From Candidatus Cloacimonadota bacterium (GTDB lineage: Bacteria > Cloacimonadota > Cloacimonadia > Cloacimonadales > TCS61), in assembly GCA_030620155.1 (NCBI GenBank), contig JAUXFF010000004.1, positions 1 to 48,238 on the forward strand: a stretch of 48,238 bases of DNA. Reading direction: 5' to 3'. Numbering within the stretch: position 1 is the first letter of the stretch; the number at the start of each line of letters is the position of its first letter. Below are positions 1-7,768 of the stretch, piece after piece. The notes below the pieces were generated by a model. That model was not told the origin of the DNA, ran no database searches, and saw nothing but the letters and a program-made list of their open reading frames with translations. The position numbers and the translations under genes are program-made.

Positions 1-2
1 GA

Positions 3-194
3 CAGGACCTTCAAGGTAAAGGTTTGAATTCCCTTTTGTTTAATGAGCTTCACAAAACCTATATTAAAAACAATATCACCAAGGCAGAATCAAACCCGGA
101 ACTGGAAAGTAACACCAGGGTTCAAGCTCAATGGAAACTTTTTGAAAAGAGACAGCACAAGAGAAGAAGGTGTTATATAAAACATTTCGAATAA
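3..194 (+). CDS. C-terminal end of a GNAT-like acetyltransferase family protein (partial)
   Basis: The frame is open from the window edge to a TAA at 192-194 and gives the last 63 residues of a protein that begins outside. The fragment contains NELHKTYIKNNI, ESNPELESNTRVQAQW and ends KRQHKRRRCYIKHFE. This pattern (an asparagine/glutamate motif, a tryptophan, then a basic QHKRRRC tail) resembles the C-terminus of uncharacterised GNAT-fold proteins that I recall from Bacteroidota-like genomes. The catalytic part is not in the window, so the assignment rests on the tail alone. A perfect 9-bp hairpin lies about 105 bases downstream. Coding sense is supported by the absence of stops and the typical AT-rich codon use. 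Confidence 0.5.
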   Translation, partial: QDLQGKGLNSLLFNELHKTYIKNNITKAESNPELESNTRVQAQWKLFEKRQHKRRRCYIKHFE

Positions 195-299
195 AAAAAC
201 TAAGAAGGGGATAATTTGGGGAAAAGAATCATGAAACAAGCTGTCCGGAGAAAAAAAACTAAACTCAGTCATTTTAATAAAGTAATCTTAGTTCCAAAC

Positions 300-325
300 A
301 ATTTCCCCGAGAAAAAGGGGAAATT
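300..325 (+). terminator. Hairpin between the acetyltransferase-like gene and fakA
   Basis: AATTTCCCC (300-308) and GGGGAAATT (317-325) form a perfect 9-bp stem with an 8-base A-rich loop. The following bases (attctgatttt) are only moderately T-rich, so termination is plausible but not certain. The position, after one gene and 70 bases before the next, suits a terminator for the partial upstream gene. Confidence 0.45.
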
Positions 326-395
326 ATTCTGATTTTAAAAACCCTTGAAAGACATTATTGATGTAGCATAACGTTTTTAATAATTTGTAGGAAAA

Positions 396-2198
396 GTGTC
401 ATTAACTGCCTTTCAGACAGATAAAATTTTACACAATGCTTATAATCTTCTTTCCAGAGAGAAGAATACTATCAACGACCTTAATGTATTCCCCGTTCCG
501 GATGGTGATACAGGACTAAATATGACACTTACAATTCAAACAGCTTTAAACAGTCTGAAAAAGAAAGATATTGAAACTCTCTGCATTCGGGAATATTTAA
601 TGAATTTTGCCAATGGTATGATCCTTAATAGTAGAGGATGTTCAGGTGTTATTCTTGCTCTTTTCTGTAAAGGTATTGCCGAATCAGTTAAGCAGTCGGA
701 CCATTTAAATAATATTTCCAACTCAGAATTATCAGCAGCCTTCAGACTTGGTTACGAATTAGCTTATAAAGAAACGCCTTCTCCTTGTGAAGGTACTATG
801 TTGACAATGATGAAAGTGTTTGCAAACTATTTTGAGAAATTTACAAGAGAAAAAAATTCCACTCCATTTAGTATTATAAAAAAAATTATCCCAATTTTAG
901 AAAAAACATTGGAAAAAACTCCAGAAATGCTTCCAATCTTAAAAAAAGCAGGTGTTGTTGATTCCGGAGCAATGGGTTTTCTAGTTTTAATAAAGGGAGT
1001 GGCTTTAGAATTAGAATATAACCGCAGCATAATAAAACCTCTAATGACTACCGCTAATATTTTATTGATCAGTAAATATGTGCGCTCTTTTGTAACTCGA
1101 AAGAAATCCGGAAAACGGAATAAGCTGTTTAAGACAATTATACTTAATTACCAACCCAAAAGCATCACCAATTTCACATTATCCAATATTATTAAAATGT
1201 TCAACAACCTTGTACAAAAAAAAGATAATATAAAAATTGCCAAAGCAATAATCCAAAAGAGTGAAGACCTTGTAGAATCCTGGAGTTCCAATATTCAGTA
1301 TAGATACTGCACAGAATTCATCATGGAAGCTAACCATATTAATAAACAAAATTTAAAATCTCAATTAAATAATTGGGGTGACAGTTTGATTATAATTGAA
1401 TCTGAAGATATCTATAAAATCCATATTCATACTAATAAACCAAAATCACTTCTTAAATTATGTGAGGCATGGGGAAAGATCACTTTCACTAAAGTAGATG
1501 ATATGAAAAAACAACATCATAATCTTACCTCTCAGGATAAAGCTTATTATGATAAGGATAATGCTGTTCTTTTCATTGTGAATGGTGATGGTTTTGCAGA
1601 AATTTTAAAAGGATTGGGAGCAACAGACATACTTATTTATAAGAAAGTTAAACCTTCTGTAAATCAGGTTCAGAACGCCATAATTAAGACCAGAGCGAAA
1701 AATGTCATAATTGCGGCAGATAATACTGATATCCTGCCCAGCCTTAAATCCGCTATTACTTTGTGTAAAAGCAATATTGAATTAATTGAAACCGGCAGCA
1801 TCATCCAACTTATAAGCATGATGTATAATTATTCGGATTCTTTTGATGTGATGCAGAACGCAAATATTATGAGAGATAACCTTGATAACGTTAAATTCTG
1901 TAAAATTGCCCGGGCAACAAGAAGTTTCAATGAAGATCTTATCTTTATGGAAAAAGGAGACTTTTTTACAATTTATAATAATAAGATTATTCTCTCTTCA
2001 AAAAATATCCAAGATATTTTGATACAATCTATTAATAAACTTAAAGGAGAAGAATCACTGATAAGTCTTTATTGTGCTGAAATGGGGAAAAATAAGAGTG
2101 AGATTCTTTACCTGATGCAATCTACTTTCCGGAATATTAGCTTTGAAACTTATTATGGAGGTCAAAATAAATTTAATTATTATATTACTTTTGAATAA
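396..2198 (+). CDS. fakA: Fatty acid kinase FakA-type (DAK2/DhaL domain) protein
   Basis: ATP-dependent kinase predicted to phosphorylate FakB-bound fatty acids, giving acyl-phosphate for phospholipid synthesis. The 600-residue protein starts with a DhaL/DAK2 domain (about residues 8-200) showing PVPDGDTGLNM, NSRGCSGVILALFCKG and VDSGAMGFLVLIKGV, the nucleotide- and magnesium-binding loops of the family. The rest matches the layout of the YloV/FakA middle and C-terminal domains and is more divergent; the total is slightly longer than the usual 550 or so. The GTG start at 396 is chosen because GTAGGA precedes it at good spacing and the family N-terminus (dgxxFxxxLxxAyxxL) follows directly. It is followed after 12 bases by the DegV-family partner, then plsY, which strongly supports the fatty-acid role. 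Confidence 0.88.
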   Translation: MSLTAFQTDKILHNAYNLLSREKNTINDLNVFPVPDGDTGLNMTLTIQTALNSLKKKDIETLCIREYLMNFANGMILNSRGCSGVILALFCKGIAESVKQSDHLNNISNSELSAAFRLGYELAYKETPSPCEGTMLTMMKVFANYFEKFTREKNSTPFSIIKKIIPILEKTLEKTPEMLPILKKAGVVDSGAMGFLVLIKGVALELEYNRSIIKPLMTTANILLISKYVRSFVTRKKSGKRNKLFKTIILNYQPKSITNFTLSNIIKMFNNLVQKKDNIKIAKAIIQKSEDLVESWSSNIQYRYCTEFIMEANHINKQNLKSQLNNWGDSLIIIESEDIYKIHIHTNKPKSLLKLCEAWGKITFTKVDDMKKQHHNLTSQDKAYYDKDNAVLFIVNGDGFAEILKGLGATDILIYKKVKPSVNQVQNAIIKTRAKNVIIAADNTDILPSLKSAITLCKSNIELIETGSIIQLISMMYNYSDSFDVMQNANIMRDNLDNVKFCKIARATRSFNEDLIFMEKGDFFTIYNNKIILSSKNIQDILIQSINKLKGEESLISLYCAEMGKNKSEILYLMQSTFRNISFETYYGGQNKFNYYITFE

Positions 2199-2210
2199 GG
2201 GGGATAAGTA

Positions 2211-3089
2211 ATGAAAAAGAAAATCCTGGTTATTACTGCGGATAATCTTGGTATTGCAAATGAACAGATAAACTATAAAAATGTAGAAATCCTTAAATAT
2301 CCTGTAATAATTGATGACAAGGAATATCGCGAAAGTCAAGAATATACAGCCCGATATTTAATCGATCGTTTAAGGAAGGAAAAAGTAACAGTACACACAC
2401 AAGCCCTGGTTAAGGAAGATTTAGTTGAAGTTATTGAGGCTAATAAAGATAAGTTCGATATTATCATTAATTTACTAATGAGCTGCAATTTGTCTGCTGC
2501 AACTTACCAGATGGCGGAAATAGTAAGAAAAGAATATCAGGATATTATCCCAATTATTAATATTGATACCAAACAAGTTGTTTCAGGGATAGGTTTAAAT
2601 CTTCTTATGTTAATAGAGTTGATAAAAACTACAAAGGATATAAATGAAATTATAAAAGAATTGAAAAACAATATTAAGAACACTTTTACTTATTTATGTC
2701 TGCCTGATCTTAATTTTCTTTACAGAGGTGGAAGAATCGGTAGAGCAAAATCATTAATGGGTTCTATACTAAGAATAATACCTGTAGTAGGATTGTTTGG
2801 AGATGAAGCAGATTCGGGATTTCTACCTGTAGGAAAAGGAAGAACTTACCAGGCTGCAAATAGAATAATTATTGAAAATGTTAAACAAAAAATGATACAA
2901 AATGAAGTAGATAGTATAAAGTCAATTGTAATATTACATCTTGAGGACAATAATTCTCCCGAAATTGTAGATTTAGATAGACAGATAAAAATTAGTCTTA
3001 AATTTAGAAAAATGATACATGGTTATCCAAGATTATGTGAGGCTGTTCACGTAGGACCAGGTGCCTGGGTAGCAACATTTATATTATAA
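2211..3089 (+). CDS. fakB: DegV family fatty-acid-binding protein (FakB-type)
   Basis: Carrier predicted to present a fatty acid to the FakA kinase and hold the acyl-phosphate product. The 292-residue length is typical of DegV proteins. Visible features are the N-terminal ITADNLGI segment, a first domain with MSCNLSAATYQMAE, and the second domain with LNFLYRGGRIGRAKSLMGS and a GKGRTYQAA segment, all standard DegV landmarks. The ATG at 2211 follows AAGGGGGATAAGTA, a strong ribosome binding site. It lies 12 bases after fakA and 14 before plsY, so the three are very probably one transcript. The usual serine/threonine-rich N-terminal lid (DSTxDL) is altered to TADNLGI, so ligand preference may differ. 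Confidence 0.85.
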   Translation: MKKKILVITADNLGIANEQINYKNVEILKYPVIIDDKEYRESQEYTARYLIDRLRKEKVTVHTQALVKEDLVEVIEANKDKFDIIINLLMSCNLSAATYQMAEIVRKEYQDIIPIINIDTKQVVSGIGLNLLMLIELIKTTKDINEIIKELKNNIKNTFTYLCLPDLNFLYRGGRIGRAKSLMGSILRIIPVVGLFGDEADSGFLPVGKGRTYQAANRIIIENVKQKMIQNEVDSIKSIVILHLEDNNSPEIVDLDRQIKISLKFRKMIHGYPRLCEAVHVGPGAWVATFIL

Positions 3090-3103
3090 AAAGGAAAAGA
3101 ATT

Positions 3104-3691
3104 ATGGAAATTTATAAGACAATTATTTTGGCAATTATTGCGTATTTTATTGGGTCGATTTCTTTCGGTTACATTATCACGAAGAAAATGACAGGAAAAG
3201 ATATTCGCAATCTGCGTGTAAAAAACGCCGGAGCTTTTAATGTTTTCCTTAATGTAAGTTCATTAATGGGAATTCTTGTTGGTTTATTGGATTGTTTCAA
3301 AACTCTCCTCATTGTTCTTGTCGCACAAGCTTGGGGTCTGGATACTTTTCACACAGTGGTTGCAGCCTCTTTCGGAATCATAGGGCACTGTTTTCCAATT
3401 TATTATAATTTTTATGGAGGAAAAGGAGCAGGTTCTGTAGTAGGGATATTTATCTATTTTATTCCTATTGAATTCCTGATAAGCATTGTGCCTGCTGCTT
3501 TAATTGCCTATATTATCCACAGACTGGGTACAACCCCTGTGTTCTTTATATTATTCTCACCTTTAATTGCTTTCCTGTTTAATAAGCCGGATCCTGTGGT
3601 TTACGCAATACTTTATGTAACTATCTTAACCTTAATTTTAAACCTGATTATTTTTATTTCAAAAAGAGATCGTAGAGTATTTACCGAGTAA
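3104..3691 (+). CDS. plsY: PlsY-type acyl-phosphate:glycerol-3-phosphate acyltransferase, divergent active-site loop
   Basis: Integral membrane enzyme expected to transfer an acyl group from acyl-phosphate to glycerol-3-phosphate, the first step of phospholipid synthesis. The 195-residue length, about five hydrophobic segments, the N-terminal IGSISFGYIITK and the GHCFPIYYNFYGGKGAGS loop all match PlsY. The first cytoplasmic loop, normally GSGNxGATNVxR, reads RVKNAGAFNVFLN, so the conserved serine, threonine and arginine are replaced. The gene follows fakA and fakB directly, and those would make its acyl-phosphate substrate. Family membership is secure; full catalytic equivalence is less so, and a second PlsY may exist elsewhere. 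Confidence 0.82.
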   Translation: MEIYKTIILAIIAYFIGSISFGYIITKKMTGKDIRNLRVKNAGAFNVFLNVSSLMGILVGLLDCFKTLLIVLVAQAWGLDTFHTVVAASFGIIGHCFPIYYNFYGGKGAGSVVGIFIYFIPIEFLISIVPAALIAYIIHRLGTTPVFFILFSPLIAFLFNKPDPVVYAILYVTILTLILNLIIFISKRDRRVFTE

Positions 3692-3905
3692 AATTCCAAA
3701 AAATCTTCATTAAAAAAAATCTATAAAGTCTATTTAACAGGTTTAATTTGTGGCTTAATTATCTCATTTAAATACAATTCTAAAAATTAAATAATCCTTG
3801 ACAGTCAAGACACCAATTTCAGTTTGTTCCAGCCTTATCTCTAATAAGGTATGAAATAATGATTTATGAAGATATAAAGATGAAGTCATTGGGAAGGAGA
3901 TTTTG
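3692..3905. other. AT-rich intergenic leader upstream of rpmH
   Basis: This gap of 214 bases separates plsY from the rpmH block and should hold the rpmH promoter. A TTGACA occurs at 3798-3803, but no convincing -10 element lies 16-18 bases after it, so no promoter is called. No DnaA-box cluster is visible, although rpmH often sits near the origin in bacteria. A GGAAGGAG-rich stretch just before 3906 provides the rpmH ribosome binding site. Confidence 0.4.
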
Positions 3906-4046
3906 ATGAAAAGGACTTATCAACCTCACAATAGAAAACGGCGAAATAAGCACGGCTTTCGTTTACGCATGTCTACGAAGGCAGGAAGAAAAATATTAGC
4001 CAGACGAAGAGCAAAACGGAGAACTCGCTTAACCGTCTGCGATTAA
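3906..4046 (+). CDS. rpmH: 50S ribosomal protein L34
   Basis: Small basic ribosomal protein of the large subunit. The 46-residue product begins [19 protein letters not shown] and continues with [19 protein letters not shown], which is the diagnostic L34 sequence along its whole length. AAGGAG lies a few bases before the ATG. The stop TAA (4044-4046) directly abuts the rnpA start, the classic rpmH-rnpA arrangement. The C-terminal tail TRLTVCD ends in an unusual cysteine-aspartate. Confidence 0.98.
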   Translation: MKRTYQPHNRKRRNKHGFRLRMSTKAGRKILARRRAKRRTRLTVCD

Positions 4047-4373
4047 ATGAAATTTATTACCTCAAATAGAGACTACCAGAGAGTTTATGAAAATTGTAAA
4101 ATACTCAAAGGTAATCTCTTTATTTTTCTTATTCAGAAAGAAATTTCAGTAGATTCATTAAGTGTCGGGATCGTTGTTAGTAAAAAAGTCGGAAATGCTG
4201 TTGTGCGAAACAAAGTGAAAAGGCGTATAAAAGCATTTATTAAAGAGAATTCGGAAATTAAGCCAGTAAGTAAAAACATTATAATCAAAGCAAAACTCGA
4301 AGCTGGCTCCGCTAATTGGCAGGAAATTAAAGAAGATTTAACAGAGATATTTTTAAAAATACAACATTCATGA
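4047..4373 (+). CDS. rnpA: Ribonuclease P protein component
   Basis: Protein subunit of RNase P, which helps the catalytic RNA process tRNA 5' ends. The 108-residue product has the family landmarks: an N-terminal [13 protein letters not shown] (F/Y-x-x-V) segment, [22 protein letters not shown], which is the RNR basic motif with one substitution, and the helical tail. The ATG touches the rpmH stop codon, indicating translational coupling. It overlaps yidD by four bases (ATGA). Confidence 0.96.
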   Translation: MKFITSNRDYQRVYENCKILKGNLFIFLIQKEISVDSLSVGIVVSKKVGNAVVRNKVKRRIKAFIKENSEIKPVSKNIIIKAKLEAGSANWQEIKEDLTEIFLKIQHS

Positions 4374-4588
4374 GGATACTGAATAAAACTGCTTTATTAA
4401 TAATAAGGTTTTATAATAAGATTATATCACCTTTACTTCCTCCTTCCTGTCGTTTCACTCCGACTTGCAGTCAATATTCACAGCAGGCTTTTAAGAAATA
4501 TAATTTCTTTAAAGCATTAAAATTATCACTTGTCAGAATCTTAAAATGTCACCCCTTTCACAAGGGTGGATACGACCCTCTTCCATAA
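4370..4588 (+). CDS. yidD: Membrane protein insertion efficiency factor YidD
   Basis: Small membrane-associated protein that assists YidC/Sec-dependent insertion. The 72-residue sequence carries the family signature: an N-terminal amphipathic helix ([16 protein letters not shown]), [17 protein letters not shown] with its cysteines, and [12 protein letters not shown] at the end. It overlaps rnpA by four bases and sits 13 bases before yidC, the widely conserved order. Confidence 0.96.
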   Translation: MRILNKTALLIIRFYNKIISPLLPPSCRFTPTCSQYSQQAFKKYNFFKALKLSLVRILKCHPFHKGGYDPLP

Positions 4589-4601
4589 TAAGGAGTTATT
4601 G

Positions 4602-6224
4602 ATGGATAAAAAGACAATTTTAGCATTGATTTTAATCATGGTAGTTTTCTGGATCAGTAATGAACTTATCTGGAAAAAACAGAAACAACCACAACCTGTC
4701 TCTACCCAAGAACCTATTCCAACTGAAGTTGAGAAAAAAGAAGAAGTAAAAGAAGACATTCCTGAAACAGAGACTTTAACTGATAATATTCTCATTACAA
4801 GTGAATTAGAAACAGATATTGAAAATGATATAACAATAGAGAACGATTATGTTATATTCACCTTCAGTAATAAGGGAGGATTGATTAATTCAGTACTCCT
4901 TAAAAAATTCTTTCTCTCTGACCATGAAAATTTCGTAAATTTGATTCCCCAAGACCAGAACCTCTTAAATATCCAATTAGAAACTCAAGATGAAAATATT
5001 ATCAATCTATCAAACCAGGTTTTTCAATATCATATATCAGAAAATAAAGAAAAGGTGTTCTTCTTACTACAAACAGAAAAAGGTACTATCGAAAAAATAT
5101 TTACATTAACCGATGAGTATAATTTAGATTTTAATCTTAACATAGAAGGATTTGAAAATATAACAAGTTATCAATTGGCTTTAGACAGTGGTATTGCAGA
5201 CTCTGAAGAATATATTAAAAAACATCCGAAAGAAAAACTCAGAGACTACAAGGTCTTCACTCAAATTAATAATGAGATCGAAAAATTTTCCTTGTCAAAG
5301 CTAAAAAATAAAAAGGAAATATTTGGTAAAATTGACTGGGCAGCAGTTCGTTCTAAATATTTTGTTATGGGAATTTATCCTCATGAATTGATTGATGTAA
5401 ACAAAATTATAAGTTTTAATAATAACAACAGTCCCGCATTGAAATTAGGTGTTTCTGCGTCTCGAATCAATTTCAAACACGGATATAGTTTATATTTCGG
5501 TCCTTTAATTAATACAAATTTAGTAAGTTTCAAACCCGGATTTGAAAAGGTTCTTGAAGGTCCTTTTATTGAGGTTCTAAGACCGATCAGCAGTTTCTTT
5601 GCCTGGACTTTTAAAATTTTAAGAAATGTTACTTCCAGCTATGGTCTCATTATTATTATCGTAGCAGTCTTACTGAAAATAATTTTATATCCCCTGACAC
5701 ATAAGAGTTTCGAATCCACCCAAAAAATGCAGAAGATCAGTCCATTGATGAAAGAAATTCAAGCTAAATACAAAAGCGACCCCAGGACTATGAATCTGGA
5801 ATTGAAGAAATTATACAAGGAGCACGGGGTCAGTCCCTTGGGCGGATGTCTTCCGATGTTATTACAAATGCCTGTAATCTTTGCAATTTATCCTGTTGTA
5901 CGCTACTCTATCGATTTAAGGCAAAGCAATTTCTTATGGCTGCCCGACCTTTCGGAACCAGACCATCTGTTTATTTTACCGATTGCTATGGCAATATTTA
6001 TGTTTGTACAGCAGAAATTAATGTCTCCTTCCAAAGGTAAGTTAGCTGAAATGGATGAGAAACAACAGGCAGCTCAACAAAGTCAAAAAATGATGATGTA
6101 CTTAATGCCTGTCTTGATGTTCTTTATTTTCAAATCTCTTTCTTCAGGTTTAGTACTTTACTGGACTGTTTTCTCAATTATCGGTTCTATTCAACAGTAT
6201 TTTATTAAGAAAAAACTTAGTTGA
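4602..6224 (+). CDS. yidC: Membrane protein insertase YidC
   Basis: Inner-membrane insertase/chaperone acting with or without SecYEG. The 540-residue protein has an N-terminal membrane helix (LALILIMVVFWISN), an acidic linker, a periplasmic beta domain up to about residue 335, and the conserved C-terminal core with YGLIIIIVAVLLKIILYPL, MKEIQAKYKSDPRTMNLELK and GCLPMLLQMPVIFAIYPVV. The periplasmic domain marks the Gram-negative type. A GTG at 4566 extends the frame, but ATG 4602 is preferred: AAGGAG lies just before it and the family N-terminus follows at once. Confidence 0.97.
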   Translation: MDKKTILALILIMVVFWISNELIWKKQKQPQPVSTQEPIPTEVEKKEEVKEDIPETETLTDNILITSELETDIENDITIENDYVIFTFSNKGGLINSVLLKKFFLSDHENFVNLIPQDQNLLNIQLETQDENIINLSNQVFQYHISENKEKVFFLLQTEKGTIEKIFTLTDEYNLDFNLNIEGFENITSYQLALDSGIADSEEYIKKHPKEKLRDYKVFTQINNEIEKFSLSKLKNKKEIFGKIDWAAVRSKYFVMGIYPHELIDVNKIISFNNNNSPALKLGVSASRINFKHGYSLYFGPLINTNLVSFKPGFEKVLEGPFIEVLRPISSFFAWTFKILRNVTSSYGLIIIIVAVLLKIILYPLTHKSFESTQKMQKISPLMKEIQAKYKSDPRTMNLELKKLYKEHGVSPLGGCLPMLLQMPVIFAIYPVVRYSIDLRQSNFLWLPDLSEPDHLFILPIAMAIFMFVQQKLMSPSKGKLAEMDEKQQAAQQSQKMMMYLMPVLMFFIFKSLSSGLVLYWTVFSIIGSIQQYFIKKKLS

Positions 6225-6233
6225 GGTTTACAA

Positions 6234-6893
6234 ATGAAAATCATCGAAAGACAAGGTAAATCTGCTTCCAGAATCACAGAAGATTTTATGAAAGAATTTA
6301 ATCTGAAACTGGATAATTTTAAATTTGAAGTTATAGAAGAAGGTTCCAGCGGTATTTTTGGTATGTTCAACAATAAACCAGCAAAAGTAAAATTTTATCT
6401 GCCTGATATTTCCGAAAACATAAAAACCCTTGCTGAAGGTCTTCTTAACAGACTGAATGTGAGTTACCTTGAAATAAAAGTATCATTTAATGATAATGCA
6501 TACACTGTTGAAATACTGGGAACTAAAGACCCGGGATTCATTATAGGAAAAGAGGCCAAACTCTTAAACAGTATTCAGTACATTCTGAATCAAATGACAA
6601 ATAAGCAGGAAAAGAAACACTTAATCGTCAGAGTGGATGTAAATGGATACAGAAACAGAAGAAAAGAAGCTCTGATCTCAAAAGTAAAAAATATCTCTGA
6701 AAAAGTTAAGAAAAACGGTAAAAGTATTACATTAGAACCTCTTCATGCTGCTAACAGAAGGATAGTTCATCAATTTATTGAAAAAGACAGCAAAGTAAAA
6801 ACCAAAACTGTTGGTGAAGGTGAATTTAAAAGGGTTGTTATTCTGCCAGCAGGCAGGAATAAAACCAGACATGGAAGTGAGAGAACAAATTAA
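6234..6893 (+). CDS. jag: Jag/KhpB RNA-binding protein (Jag_N, KH, R3H)
   Basis: Cytoplasmic RNA-binding protein almost always encoded beside yidC. The 219 residues contain a Jag_N domain (about 1-50, with EGSSGIFGMFNNKPAKV), a KH domain (about 75-150, including GKEAKLLNSIQYILNQM) and an R3H domain (about 150-215, with HAANRRIVHQFIEKDSKVKT and GEGEFKRVVILPAG). It starts nine bases after yidC. Its last 23 bases overlap the proposed start of the next gene, suggesting coupling. Confidence 0.93.
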   Translation: MKIIERQGKSASRITEDFMKEFNLKLDNFKFEVIEEGSSGIFGMFNNKPAKVKFYLPDISENIKTLAEGLLNRLNVSYLEIKVSFNDNAYTVEILGTKDPGFIIGKEAKLLNSIQYILNQMTNKQEKKHLIVRVDVNGYRNRRKEALISKVKNISEKVKKNGKSITLEPLHAANRRIVHQFIEKDSKVKTKTVGEGEFKRVVILPAGRNKTRHGSERTN

Positions 6894-7683
6894 TATTGGA
6901 AATATTACCTGTTCCTTAATCTCAGCAGGTACTCTCTGGGCAGATGGTGGAGCCGCTATGGGAGTTCTGCCACAAACAATCTGGCGAAAATTTTTAGAAA
7001 CTGATAATAAGAACCGTATAAAATTAGCTCTGAATTTACTTCTCATGCAAACCAGTAAAGAAAATATACTTGTAGATACAGGTGTTGGAAATAAAATAAC
7101 TCCCAAAATTAGAAAAATATATAATCCTTCCAATTTTGAACTTCTGGAAAATCTGAGCAAAAAAGGGTTGAAAAAAGAAGATATTCATGTTGTGATTCTA
7201 ACTCATCTTCATTTCGACCATGCTGGTGGAATAACTTCCATTTTTAAAGGAGAAAAAAAACTCACATTTCCTAACGCTCTTCATATTATTCAGAAAAAGG
7301 AATGGGAAACAGCAAAAAATCCGGATGAACTGAATAAGGCTTCTTATAATTTTAAAGATGATATTTCTCTCCTTGAAGCCTCCAATAATTATAAACTTAT
7401 ATCCGGAGACTATCAATTAACTCCGGAAATAAAACTCGAACTGGTTGAAGGACACTCTGAAGGAATGCAGGTTGTAAGAATTGAAAGCGAAAATAAACTG
7501 GCTTACTATGCCGGTGATATAATCCCCCTGGAAGCGCATAAACATTTATCTGTAACATCCGCTTATGATATAAACAGGAAAGACACGTTTGAAGCTAAAA
7601 AGAAGATCCTGCAAAAATTAGATCTAAATAGCGGTATTTTATTTCTGAACCACGATATAAAAAAGAAAATTATAACTTTTTAA
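6871..7683 (+). CDS. Metallo-beta-lactamase fold hydrolase
   Basis: Zinc-dependent hydrolase of unknown substrate. The 270-residue protein has the HLHFDH metal motif (about 112-117), an upstream ENILVDTGVGNK strand with the conserved Asp-Thr-Gly, a GHSEGMQ histidine, an AYYAGDI aspartate and a late NHD histidine, so the full metal set appears present. The overall pattern resembles the lactonase/glyoxalase II-like branch. The frame extends upstream to 6811, but ATG 6871 is preferred because the earlier part overlaps the R3H domain of jag and does not look like this family; a GGCAGGA lies 11 bases before it. The overlap with jag suggests cotranscription. Confidence 0.82.
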   Translation: MEVREQINIGNITCSLISAGTLWADGGAAMGVLPQTIWRKFLETDNKNRIKLALNLLLMQTSKENILVDTGVGNKITPKIRKIYNPSNFELLENLSKKGLKKEDIHVVILTHLHFDHAGGITSIFKGEKKLTFPNALHIIQKKEWETAKNPDELNKASYNFKDDISLLEASNNYKLISGDYQLTPEIKLELVEGHSEGMQVVRIESENKLAYYAGDIIPLEAHKHLSVTSAYDINRKDTFEAKKKILQKLDLNSGILFLNHDIKKKIITF

Positions 7684-7768
7684 TTTATCAAATTTGTGGT
7701 TCGATCTTTCTTTTGTATTCAGTTTGTTATATAAAAATTTCAATTTGTTGATAGATAAGATTTATAAT

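Noticed and set aside
3798-3826. Promoter with TTGACA before rpmH
   Set aside because: No acceptable -10 hexamer at 16-18 bases; the bases there read AGTTTG.
3692-3905. Origin of replication upstream of rpmH
   Set aside because: rpmH often lies near dnaA and oriC, but here plsY is upstream, no dnaA is present and no DnaA-box cluster is visible in the gap.
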